A stretch of DNA of 8,292 nucleotides from Brevundimonas sp. UBA986 (GCA_002292165.1 DBBK01000011.1:1-8292), one strand, 5' to 3'. Numbered from the stretch's first letter, positions 1 through 4,950 are shown. Program-made: numbers and translations. The notes: a model not told the origin generated them from the letters alone.

Positions 1-57
1 TGGGCGAGCCGAGGCGTTGCTTGGTTTGGTTTGGCGGCGCGTTGCCGGGCACAAAGG

Positions 58-82
58 AAGGGGCTGCTTCGGCGGCCCCTTT
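58..82 (-). terminator. Hairpin after the 56-residue membrane protein gene, probably bidirectional
   Basis: A 10-bp stem (58-67 with 72-81, one G-T wobble) closes a TTCG tetraloop. On the minus strand it starts only 2 bases past the stop codon of the 84-254 gene and is followed by a pyrimidine-rich run with several T residues. On the plus strand it is followed by just three T residues. It probably ends transcription from the minus gene. It could also end plus-strand transcription entering from the left, in which case the lysis genes need their own promoter between about 84 and 302. Confidence 0.6.
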
Positions 83-83
83 G

Positions 84-254
84 CTATCTCAGGGCGCGAG
101 TGTGAACTTCCTCCGGCCGGGTTGGTCGGAAGGCCCCGGAACGGTCCAGCCAGCCCGCGCCGCTCCAGATCAACAGCCCGAGCCCGACCACGAACGCCGC
201 GATGATCAAGGCCCAGCCGCCCCAGGCGATGGTGTTGTCGTTGGCGACCCGCAT
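84..254 (-). CDS. Small single-span membrane protein, 56 residues, function unknown
   Basis: The gene begins with ATG at 254, with a GAGG Shine-Dalgarno 8 bases upstream, and ends in TAG at 84-86. The protein has a short polar N-terminus (MRVANDNT), one hydrophobic segment at about residues 10-32 (rich in Ile, Ala, Val, Leu and Gly) and a basic/polar C-terminal tail with several arginines. Codons are strongly G/C at third positions, as in the neighbouring real genes, whereas the overlapping plus-strand reading looks random. N-termini of the VANDN type recur in small alphaproteobacterial proteins (recollection, not checked). It lies divergently from the endolysin, with 48 bases between the two starts. 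A role as holin or antiholin is conceivable from size, membrane span and position, but opposite orientation argues against membership of the lysis operon. It could equally be an unrelated small membrane protein. Confidence 0.6.
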   Translation of the reverse strand: MRVANDNTIAWGGWALIIAAFVVGLGLLIWSGAGWLDRSGAFRPTRPEEVHTRALR

Positions 255-302
255 CCCCTGAGCCTCGCACGGCTCGCCCATCCCCACAATCTGGAGACCA
301 CC

Positions 303-923
303 ATGAGCCTGATCCCGGCTGAGCGCTTTGCTGCGTTCGCTCCTAAGGCCACGCCCGGCACGCGAGAGGCGCTTGAACAGGCTGCCGAGGCCTATGGCCT
401 GCGCGGCCTGACCCTCGCGCACTGGCTGGGTCAGATGTTCGTCGAGAGCGCCGGGTTCACGACGCGCGAGGAGAACCTGAACTATTCGGCCGAGGCGCTG
501 ATCAAGATGTTCGGGCGCCACCGGATTAGCGAGGCCGACGCCCGCAAGTTCGGCCGGACCGCGGAACACACCGCCCACCAGAACGCAATCGCCAACATCA
601 TCTACGGTGGCGAGTGGGGCCGGAAGAACCTGGGGAATACCGAGCCCGGCGACGGCTGGCGGTTCAGGGGCGGTGGCGACAAGCAGATCACCGGACGCGC
701 CAACTACCGCGAGGCGGGCCACGAGGACGACCCCGACACCCTGCGGACTGACCCAATCGCCTCGGCAAAGGCGGCGGCCAACTTCTTCATCCGCCATGGC
801 TGCGGGGCGCCGGCGCTCAAAGATGACGTTCGGGCCGTGACGCTGTTGGTGAACGGCGGCCTCAACGGCCTGGCTGAGCGCATCGCCGCGACCGTCAAGG
901 CTAAGAAGGTCGTCGGGCTGTGA
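303..923 (+). CDS. Phage endolysin, glycoside hydrolase family 19 (chitinase-like)
   Basis: A 206-residue peptidoglycan-degrading lysin that would be released to the cell wall at the end of the phage cycle. The GH19 fold is recognised from the catalytic stretch at residues 41-63, where Glu48 (in VESAGF) and Glu57 (in the EENLNYSA run) match the two family glutamates. Further support comes from the ITGRANY substrate-cleft motif (129-135) and a C-terminal NGGLNGL motif (184-190). The frame is open back to position 21, but ATG 303 is chosen because GGAGA lies 5 bases before it, the protein then starts at the family's usual place, and the upstream part overlaps a better-supported minus gene. The usual GRGxIQ segment before ITGRANY reads GGGDKQ here. 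There is no signal peptide, so export would need a holin, and none is obvious nearby. Its stop overlaps the spanin start (GTGA). Confidence 0.93.
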   Translation: MSLIPAERFAAFAPKATPGTREALEQAAEAYGLRGLTLAHWLGQMFVESAGFTTREENLNYSAEALIKMFGRHRISEADARKFGRTAEHTAHQNAIANIIYGGEWGRKNLGNTEPGDGWRFRGGGDKQITGRANYREAGHEDDPDTLRTDPIASAKAAANFFIRHGCGAPALKDDVRAVTLLVNGGLNGLAERIAATVKAKKVVGL

Positions 924-1291
924 GCCGCCTCGCTCTCACCGTCGCAACTGCCGTCGCCGCCATCGTTCTCGCTGCGGCCATCTGGTTCGTGCTGACCGAG
1001 CCCGGTCGACAGAAAGCCAAGGCCAACGCCGCCGGCGCCTCTCAGATCGTCGCCGAGGGCCAAGCCGCCGCCGGGCGAGACGCGGTCGCCATCACCAGCG
1101 CGAACGCCTCCAGCGAGGCGGAGATCGCCAAACAGACACAGGAGAACCGAGATGCGATCCTCAATGCCCCGGGTGCTGGCGTTCAGCTTGATCCTGGCCT
1201 CGACACTGCCGCTCGCCGGGCTATCTGCATGCGCCACGCGGCCCGTCGCGATCCTCAGTGCGTCGCCCTGCTCGACGCTCGTCCCCGCTGA
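920..1291 (+). CDS. Inner-membrane spanin (Rz-like)
   Basis: A 123-residue protein starting with GTG at 920, whose last two bases form the start of the endolysin TGA stop, so the two genes are translationally coupled. One N-terminal membrane span (about residues 4-25) is followed by an Ala/Gln/Glu-rich, probably coiled-coil periplasmic stretch (about 29-80) and a C-terminal segment with Cys103 and Cys114. Known: i-spanins have this plan and, with an outer-membrane lipoprotein partner, fuse the inner and outer membranes in the last step of lysis. The position right after an endolysin, with a lipoprotein frame overlapping its 3' end, makes the call firm even though spanins conserve little sequence. 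Cys103 and Cys114 could form a disulfide in the periplasm (inference). Confidence 0.85.
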   Translation: MSRLALTVATAVAAIVLAAAIWFVLTEPGRQKAKANAAGASQIVAEGQAAAGRDAVAITSANASSEAEIAKQTQENRDAILNAPGAGVQLDPGLDTAARRAICMRHAARRDPQCVALLDARPR

Positions 1292-1496
1292 GTGGCGCCA
1301 AGGTGTTCCGGCTCCCGATCTCCCGGCAGGTTCGACGGCTGGCGAATGGGCGGCGTTCGCTGACGCTGCGGTTGGCGCGCTGGATCGGAGCAACGGCAGG
1401 ACCGTGGATGGGCTCCGCATCGTCGAAGCCTGCGAGGCCCGCGACGCGCAGGCGGCCGAGCGGTTGAAGCCTCGGCCTTGGTGGCGTATTCTGTGA
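1152..1496 (+). CDS. Outer-membrane spanin lipoprotein (Rz1-like)
   Basis: A 114-residue protein read in a different frame over the last 140 bases of the i-spanin gene and extending 205 bases beyond it. ATG 1152 has AGGAG 7 bases upstream, inside the i-spanin coding sequence. The N-terminus is a classical lipoprotein signal: basic residues, a hydrophobic core (about 8-23) and a lipobox LSAC with the lipidated Cys at 27. Ala at +2 is consistent with sorting to the outer membrane. The mature part carries proline-containing stretches (around residues 53-60) and ends in a basic/aromatic tail. Known: o-spanin and i-spanin bind through their periplasmic tips to bridge the envelope. It is not a shadow ORF, because signal, RBS and genetic arrangement all agree with Rz1. 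It lies farther out of the Rz frame than in lambda, where Rz1 is fully embedded. Confidence 0.85.
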   Translation: MRSSMPRVLAFSLILASTLPLAGLSACATRPVAILSASPCSTLVPAEWRQGVPAPDLPAGSTAGEWAAFADAAVGALDRSNGRTVDGLRIVEACEARDAQAAERLKPRPWWRIL

Positions 1497-1552
1497 CCTT
1501 CCGATGGTCGTAGGCGACCGGTGCGGGCGGTGAGCCCATATACAGCGATCGA

Positions 1553-1590
1553 GCCCGTCACCCTCGCGGTGGCGGGCTTTTCCTCATTTT
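1553..1590 (+). terminator. Rho-independent terminator of the lysis operon
   Basis: A 10-bp GC-rich stem (1553-1562 with 1568-1577, one T-G wobble) has a 5-base loop and is followed by TTTTCCTCATTTT. It lies 56 bases past the o-spanin stop. The T-run touches the stop codon of the convergent 76-residue gene. There is no comparable T-run on the minus side, so it mainly serves the plus strand. Confidence 0.85.
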
Positions 1591-1819
1591 AGGCCTTACC
1601 CTCAGGCTTCATCAAAAGGCGCGCGACCTCGGCCAGTTCGCGGCCGATCATGTCGGCGTCCTCTGGCGACATGACGATCTGCACCGCCTCCGTCACGCCC
1701 GCTGACCGCTGGTGCTCGATCCGGATCGCGATGACGCCCGACGGGTCGACGGCGGTTTCGAGGCTGCGCAGGACCGAGACCTCGAGGTCTCCGTTCGGGC
1801 GAACGTCCCACGCGCTCAC
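1589..1819 (-). CDS. Uncharacterised 76-residue protein, last gene of the SRAP unit
   Basis: The gene starts with GTG at 1819, which overlaps the SRAP TGA by 4 bases (GTGA). AAGGA lies 7 bases upstream, within the SRAP gene. A longer in-frame reading up to 2026 exists but runs antiphase through the SRAP gene and is rejected. The protein has a probable beta-rich N-terminal half with alternating hydrophobic residues (LEVSVLR, IAIRIEH, VQIVMS), then an acidic helix from about residue 51 (SPEDADMIGRELAEVARLL). I do not recognise a family. The overlap implies co-translation with SRAP and possibly a functional link (inference). It ends convergently against the lysis terminator. Confidence 0.7.
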   Translation of the reverse strand: MSAWDVRPNGDLEVSVLRSLETAVDPSGVIAIRIEHQRSAGVTEAVQIVMSPEDADMIGRELAEVARLLMKPEGKA

Positions 1820-2532
1820 GCTGCTTCCTTCACATGATCGACAATCTGGAGCAGCCCCTCCGGCAACGGTCGTTGCAGCGCCTTCGCCTCGCTCCAGTCC
1901 GCCCGCATCCAGACGTCGCGCTCTTCCTCGGTTGTCAGGATTACCGGCATGGCCTTGGAGTGATAGGTCTTCACCGGCTCGGCGGACTCCGTGGTCAGGA
2001 AGCCGAAGGCGTCGAACGTTTCCCATCCCTTGCTGATCATTCGGACCCCGGCATGAGGCGTCCGGATGCCGGCGAAGAAGGTCAGGGGCTCATCTGGCGA
2101 CAGTGCGAACCAGACCGGCTTCTTCGTGCCCTGATAGTCCTGGTCCGGCTCACTGAACGCCGTGAAGGGCACCAGGCAACGGTTGGCCGGGCCGAGCCAG
2201 GGTTTCCAGTGCTGGCTGGTGGTGTTGCGGACGTTGGTCGTGCCCTTGTCCGGCTCCATCTTCAACAGCTCGTCGAAGTCGACGTCCTTTCCCTTGGCCC
2301 GCAGCTTGGCGGCCCGCTTGGTCGCGGCTTCTAAGATCGCCTTTCTCGACGACGGCATGCCCCAGCGGGCGAGGGTCAGCACCCGTTCGCCATCGTCGCC
2401 CAGCCGGACGATTGGCGCCGAGTAGTCGGGGTAGATGTCGCGGGGCTCAAGATTGCCGACATCCCCCGACACAGCCCGCGCGAGATCGAGGATGGCGGCA
2501 GGCCCTTTGCGGAGAGAATAGAGGTTGCACAT
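1816..2532 (-). CDS. SRAP-domain protein (YedK/HMCES family), abasic-site DNA crosslinker
   Basis: At 238 residues this has the full family length. SRAP proteins use the N-terminal cysteine, exposed after Met removal, to form a thiazolidine crosslink with abasic sites in single-stranded DNA, shielding them from cleavage and error-prone bypass. Visible here are Cys2 in the MCNLYS start, RWGMP (56-60), the active-site Asn100 in NVRNT, Glu128 in the CLVPFTAFSE segment (119-128) and His191 in YHSKAMPVIL. These correspond to the Cys, Asn, Glu and His of E. coli YedK. A lysine-rich insert (about 62-92) is typical of the alphaproteobacterial variants I recall. The start ATG overlaps the upstream gene's TGA by one base, and the stop overlaps the downstream GTG. 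A SRAP gene in an integrase-led element suggests protection of element or host DNA during damage or replication (inference). Confidence 0.95.
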   Translation of the reverse strand: MCNLYSLRKGPAAILDLARAVSGDVGNLEPRDIYPDYSAPIVRLGDDGERVLTLARWGMPSSRKAILEAATKRAAKLRAKGKDVDFDELLKMEPDKGTTNVRNTTSQHWKPWLGPANRCLVPFTAFSEPDQDYQGTKKPVWFALSPDEPLTFFAGIRTPHAGVRMISKGWETFDAFGFLTTESAEPVKTYHSKAMPVILTTEEERDVWMRADWSEAKALQRPLPEGLLQIVDHVKEAA

Positions 2533-2864
2533 CAGGCGAGCCGTTCCGGGTCGCGCCCGGCAGCGATCTCCCCCTCACGCCAAGCCGAGTGGCGCGCGTC
2601 AACGACATAGGACACCAGTTGGTGAGCCCGGCTGATGGCCTCCTTGCCTTCCCATGACCCGCCGCCCAGTGCCAGAAGGCGGTCTTGGAAGGCAGTGAAG
2701 CCGTCGTCCGTCATACGGTAGAGCTGCATCGCCTGACGACGCCACTCGAAGTCGAGGTCGTGGACCGACGCGCGATCCGTATCGACGGCCTCAGGTTCGC
2801 CGAGGGCGTTCAGGATGAGCGACAGGGCTTCGCGGTCGGGCTGATTGTCCTTGATCTCGGTCAT
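2532..2864 (-). CDS. Uncharacterised 110-residue acidic helical protein, first gene of the SRAP unit
   Basis: ATG 2864 is preferred over the in-frame start at 3002, because the upstream extension runs through the hairpin-filled spacer and is low-complexity. The Shine-Dalgarno is weak (AGG within AGGTTCC). The protein is mostly predicted helix and charged. It has an acidic N-terminal part (MTEIKDNQPDREAL), a central segment with aromatic residues (around 45-65, including EWRRQAMQLYRM) and a C-terminal part with HQLVSYVVDARHSAWREGE. It has no membrane span, signal or cysteine pair. I recognise no family. Its TGA overlaps the SRAP ATG by one base (TGATG), so the two are translationally coupled, and it may act with SRAP (inference). 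Confidence 0.7.
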   Translation of the reverse strand: MTEIKDNQPDREALSLILNALGEPEAVDTDRASVHDLDFEWRRQAMQLYRMTDDGFTAFQDRLLALGGGSWEGKEAISRAHQLVSYVVDARHSAWREGEIAAGRDPERLA

Positions 2865-2869
2865 TTCAG

Positions 2870-2884
2870 GAACCTGACACGACC
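2870..2884 (-). promoter_or_regulatory. Possible degenerate LexA box ahead of the SRAP unit
   Basis: On the minus strand the bases read GGTC-N7-GTTC, one mismatch from the alphaproteobacterial SOS consensus GTTC-N7-GTTC, 5 bases upstream of the ATG at 2864. It partly overlaps a perfect 12-base palindrome TCAGGAACCTGA (2866-2877). A match this degenerate is expected by chance several times in a window of this size. Its value rests on location and on the perfect box at the integrase. Confidence 0.3.
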
Positions 2885-2900
2885 TCTGCCGATTGTGGAG

Positions 2901-2974
2901 TCGGAGCGGTGGGGAGGCCGCTCCGAGCTTCTTGGGAGAAGCCTGGCCCGCAATGTTTCCATACGCGGCGGGCC
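2901..2974 (-). repeat. Three contiguous perfect hairpins filling the intercistronic spacer
   Basis: Three inverted repeats lie almost end to end. The first pairs 2945-2951 with 2968-2974 (7 bp, 16-base loop, flush against the zinc-protein stop). The second pairs 2927-2932 with 2937-2942 (6 bp, 4-base loop). The third pairs 2901-2909 with 2918-2926 (9 bp, 8-base loop). All stems are uninterrupted. None is followed by a T-run on the minus strand, so they are not ordinary intrinsic terminators. They separate the integrase unit from the SRAP unit in an otherwise gap-free gene string. Possible roles are an RNA processing or stability element, an attenuator, a protein-binding site or a structured small RNA. 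The pairing is seen; the function is unknown. Confidence 0.7.
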
Positions 2975-3322
2975 TCATTCCATGAACTGGATCTGCCACC
3001 ACGCATCGGGATCATTGTTGATCTCCCTCACGATCCATAACCACTCGACCTTCATTGGCAGGAAGGGCGTCGACGCCCCCCGGCTGACGATCAGGTAGCA
3101 GGGCGCGCCGCACCGGCTGCAGACGTCGATCTGGTTCAGCATCGAGTAGCGAGGGCCGCAACGCCCTAGCCATTCAGCTAGGTCTAACGGCGGCCGAGCG
3201 CGACACCCGACGCAGTTCCACCGGTAGCGAGCCCCCTCAGTCACGCTCTGAGCCATGAAGCCCAGCATTCCCCGGATGTCGTCGATGCTGCTGACGATGC
3301 CGGGCTTGCGTCCCTGGCTCAC
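2975..3322 (-). CDS. Putative zinc-binding protein of unknown function, 115 residues, six cysteines
   Basis: GTG 3322 overlaps the TGA of the 49-residue gene by 4 bases, with GGGAAG just upstream. The protein has an N-terminal helical part (about 8-28), then CVGC (37-40), a single Cys55 and CSRCGAPC (68-75), a spacing suggestive of a zinc ribbon or treble-clef-like fold. A tryptophan-rich C-terminal part follows (VEWLWIV, DAWW). Zinc binding is inferred from the CxxC pairs. Such ribbons often bind DNA, RNA or protein, but no specific family is recognised. Membership of the integrase-led string would suit a directionality or regulatory factor, though size and cysteines do not match classical excisionases. 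Confidence 0.75.
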   Translation of the reverse strand: MSQGRKPGIVSSIDDIRGMLGFMAQSVTEGARYRWNCVGCRARPPLDLAEWLGRCGPRYSMLNQIDVCSRCGAPCYLIVSRGASTPFLPMKVEWLWIVREINNDPDAWWQIQFME

Positions 3323-3468
3323 CGCTTCCCGCTGGCAAAGGCCGGCAGTCCGGCAGCGACACGGCGCATGTAGGCCTCGAACTCGGCCGAGGTGGCGACG
3401 TTTGACTGGTCTGGCCTTTCATTCGGCAGCAGGCGTGGCGGGGCGGTCGTGGTGGGCTTGGCGGTCAT
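3319..3468 (-). CDS. Uncharacterised 49-residue protein between integrase and zinc protein
   Basis: ATG 3468 overlaps the integrase TGA by 4 bases (ATGA), and TGA 3319-3321 overlaps the zinc-protein GTG by 4 bases. The protein starts MTAKPTTTAPPRLLPNERP, a disordered, Thr/Pro-rich basic head. It continues into a short helix (SAEFEAYMRRVAAGLPAF) and ends GKR. Coding status rests on perfect overlap with both neighbours and on codons rich in G/C at third positions. The longer ORF in another frame (3237-3422) lacks such overlaps and is rejected. Function is unknown. A small basic protein directly after the integrase could be an accessory recombination factor (inference only). Confidence 0.6.
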   Translation of the reverse strand: MTAKPTTTAPPRLLPNERPDQSNVATSAEFEAYMRRVAAGLPAFASGKR

Positions 3469-4661
3469 GCCTGTTCTCGGGATGGGAAGGTGATCAGTTG
3501 TCCGGTCTCACCGGTGCAGAAGTCCGCCCACGCCGTCATCAGCAGGCGGCGCTTCTCGAGCGCAGTGGAGCGTCGATAGGCCTTCTCGACTACACTACCG
3601 ACTTGGTGGGCCAAGGCCTCCTCCATGGTCTCCCGGGCGAAAGAGGTGCAGTCGCCGGCCCAATCGCGGAACGACGACCGGAAGCCGTGAGGAGTGGCGT
3701 CGGGGATGTCGAGTTTCCGAAGCACCATAGCCAAGGCCATATCGGTGAGCGGGCCCTTGAGGCCGGGGAAGATCAGACCCTTGCGGACAGGCGGGGCGAT
3801 GCGTTCAAGGACGTCCAGCGCAGCCTTGGTGAGCGGAACGACGTGCTCTCGTCCGCCCTTCATCCGCTCGGCCGGGATGCGCCACAGATCACCTTCGATT
3901 TCCTCCCAACGCGCGCCCCTCACCTCTCCCGACCGCGTCGCTGTCAGGATCAGGAACAGCAGCGCCAGCGCAGACACGCTACGCCGCTCCCCGAGGCGGA
4001 TAATGAAGGCGGGGACCAGGGCGTATGGCATGGCGGCGTGGTGGCCCTTCAGGCGCTTTCCCCGAGACAGGAGCTGGTCGAGGTGTCCCCGCCAGAGCGC
4101 CGGGTTGTCGCCGGTTCGGAAGCCTCGGACCTTGGCCGCGCTCAAGACGCGCTCGATCCGAGACCTGACGCGGGCGGCGGTCTCCGGCTTGGTCGACCAG
4201 ATCGGACGGAGAGCCGCGAGGACCATCTCCGTATCGACCGCGGCGACGTCCACCTTCCAAATGGCGGGAGCGTGCTGGGTAAGCGACGCCTCCCACTGGC
4301 CTCGCTGTTTCGGCGACTTCCAGTCCGGCTCCAAGTCGTCCATGAGCATTACCGCAACCTGCGCGAAGGTCTTGGCTTCCGGCGGCGGCGCCAGGAGGGC
4401 TCGGCGAGCCTCGATAGGATCACCGCCTTTGCGGATCAGCTCGCGGGCATCGGCAGCGGCGGAGCGCGCCTCCGCGATCTTGACGGTATCAGCGGAGCCT
4501 AGGCCGAACTCTCGGCGTTTGCCGAGGCGCGAGTAAACGAACACCCAGCGGCGACTCCCGGTCTCCTCGACGCGCACGTAGAGTCCCTGCCCGTCGCCGT
4601 GCCATCCGGGCGCCAGGGTCGGGATCGCTTTCCACGAAAGTCTGTTGATGGGCTTCGCCAC
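3465..4661 (-). CDS. P4-type tyrosine recombinase/integrase of the element
   Basis: A 398-residue site-specific recombinase that inserts and excises the element at the adjacent tRNA. GTG 4661 is chosen over ATG 4688 because GGAGG sits 4 bases before it, while the ATG has no Shine-Dalgarno and would place the LexA-like box inside the coding region. The N-terminal DUF4102-like arm-binding region (about residues 1-90, with GWHGDGQGLYVRV and RREFGLGSADTV) is typical of P4/CP4-type integrases. The catalytic domain shows Arg243 in ATRSGEVRG, Lys268 in MKGGREHVVPL, His325 and Arg328 in HGFRSSFRDW, His352 in ALAHQVG and the nucleophile Tyr362 in AYRRST. All key residues are present and the length is normal, so it is probably active. 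It is the first gene of the minus-strand string. Confidence 0.96.
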   Translation of the reverse strand: MAKPINRLSWKAIPTLAPGWHGDGQGLYVRVEETGSRRWVFVYSRLGKRREFGLGSADTVKIAEARSAAADARELIRKGGDPIEARRALLAPPPEAKTFAQVAVMLMDDLEPDWKSPKQRGQWEASLTQHAPAIWKVDVAAVDTEMVLAALRPIWSTKPETAARVRSRIERVLSAAKVRGFRTGDNPALWRGHLDQLLSRGKRLKGHHAAMPYALVPAFIIRLGERRSVSALALLFLILTATRSGEVRGARWEEIEGDLWRIPAERMKGGREHVVPLTKAALDVLERIAPPVRKGLIFPGLKGPLTDMALAMVLRKLDIPDATPHGFRSSFRDWAGDCTSFARETMEEALAHQVGSVVEKAYRRSTALEKRRLLMTAWADFCTGETGQLITFPSREQA

Positions 4662-4665
4662 GCTT

Positions 4666-4670
4666 CCTCC
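4666..4670 (-). promoter_or_regulatory. Shine-Dalgarno that sets the integrase start
   Basis: GGAGG on the minus strand lies 4 bases upstream of GTG 4661. It is the strongest ribosome site in this gene string and supports GTG rather than the upstream ATG. Confidence 0.8.
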
Positions 4671-4671
4671 A

Positions 4672-4686
4672 GAACGAAGGGAGAAC
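4672..4686 (-). promoter_or_regulatory. Perfect alphaproteobacterial LexA-type (SOS) box at the integrase promoter
   Basis: The minus strand reads GTTCTCCCTTCGTTC, an exact GTTC-N7-GTTC in the direction of the gene, ending 10 bases before the start codon. Known: Caulobacter and other alphaproteobacterial LexA proteins bind GTTC-N7-GTTC direct repeats. A possible -10 (TATGTT, 4684-4689) overlaps its upstream end, where a repressor would block transcription; no convincing -35 is seen. On reading both strands I found no other exact match in the window. Random expectation for this 8-base pattern is of order 0.25 per window over both strands, so its location is what makes it persuasive. Confidence 0.6.
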
Positions 4687-4712
4687 ATAGCACGACGCCA
4701 ATCGCGGACGCC

Positions 4713-4732
4713 GTCCTAAACTCTGTCCTAAA
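4713..4732 (-). repeat. Direct repeat TTTAGGAC x2 upstream of the integrase, candidate arm-type sites
   Basis: Two identical 8-base units (4713-4720 and 4725-4732) are 12 bases apart, about one helical turn, between the integrase start and the tRNA. Known: tyrosine integrases bind short direct repeats (arm sites) flanking the core through their N-terminal domain. A perfect 6-bp inverted repeat with a 3-base loop follows at 4739-4753. Assignment as arm sites is inference from position and phasing. Confidence 0.4.
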
Positions 4733-4830
4733 GCCGAGCGCTGAAAGTCAGCGAAGGCCCGCGAAGGGAAGCGAAGAAAAAGCCTGCCCCGCAATGGGTT
4801 GGCCGGATTGTCTGTGGATGCCGACGAAGG

Positions 4831-4842
4831 CCCCCGAAGGGG
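4831..4842 (-). terminator. Short UUCG hairpin just past the tRNA 3' end
   Basis: On the minus strand CCCC-TTCG-GGGG starts 4 bases after the tRNA CCA end. It may help end or process the tRNA transcript. No T-run follows, so it is weak as an intrinsic terminator. Confidence 0.35.
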
Positions 4843-4846
4843 ATTG

Positions 4847-4936
<90 letters not shown>

Positions 4937-4944
4937 GCGGTGTC

Positions 4945-4950
4945 ATAATA
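4945..4950 (-). promoter_or_regulatory. Putative -10 element of the tRNA-Ser promoter
   Basis: TATTAT on the minus strand lies 8 bases upstream of the mature tRNA 5' end, in an otherwise GC-rich region. No clear TTGACA-like -35 is seen at the right distance. Confidence 0.45.

Noticed and set aside
1..57. A gene entering from the left edge
   Set aside because: All plus frames and the minus frames are open here by chance over so few bases. No family signal, and a terminator-like hairpin follows.
21..302. N-terminal extension of the endolysin to position 21
   Set aside because: Pro/Arg-rich random sequence with no ribosome site. It crosses the hairpin and lies antisense to a better small gene; ATG 303 has GGAGA in place.
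255..797. Long minus-strand frame upstream of ATG 254
   Set aside because: Antisense to the endolysin. Only the last 56 codons have protein-like character and their own ribosome site.
704..1561. A 285-codon minus-strand open frame over the lysis genes
   Set aside because: It lies opposite three well-supported lysis genes and reads through the terminator. No ribosome site or recognisable protein.
2865..3002. Upstream start for the 110-residue gene
   Set aside because: The extension would encode the hairpin spacer and is low-complexity; ATG 2864 gives a coherent protein.
3255..4502. A 415-codon plus-strand open frame
   Set aside because: It is antisense to the integrase, whose catalytic residues are all present. 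The plus-strand product is Arg/Pro/Gly-rich without domain character, a typical GC-rich shadow.
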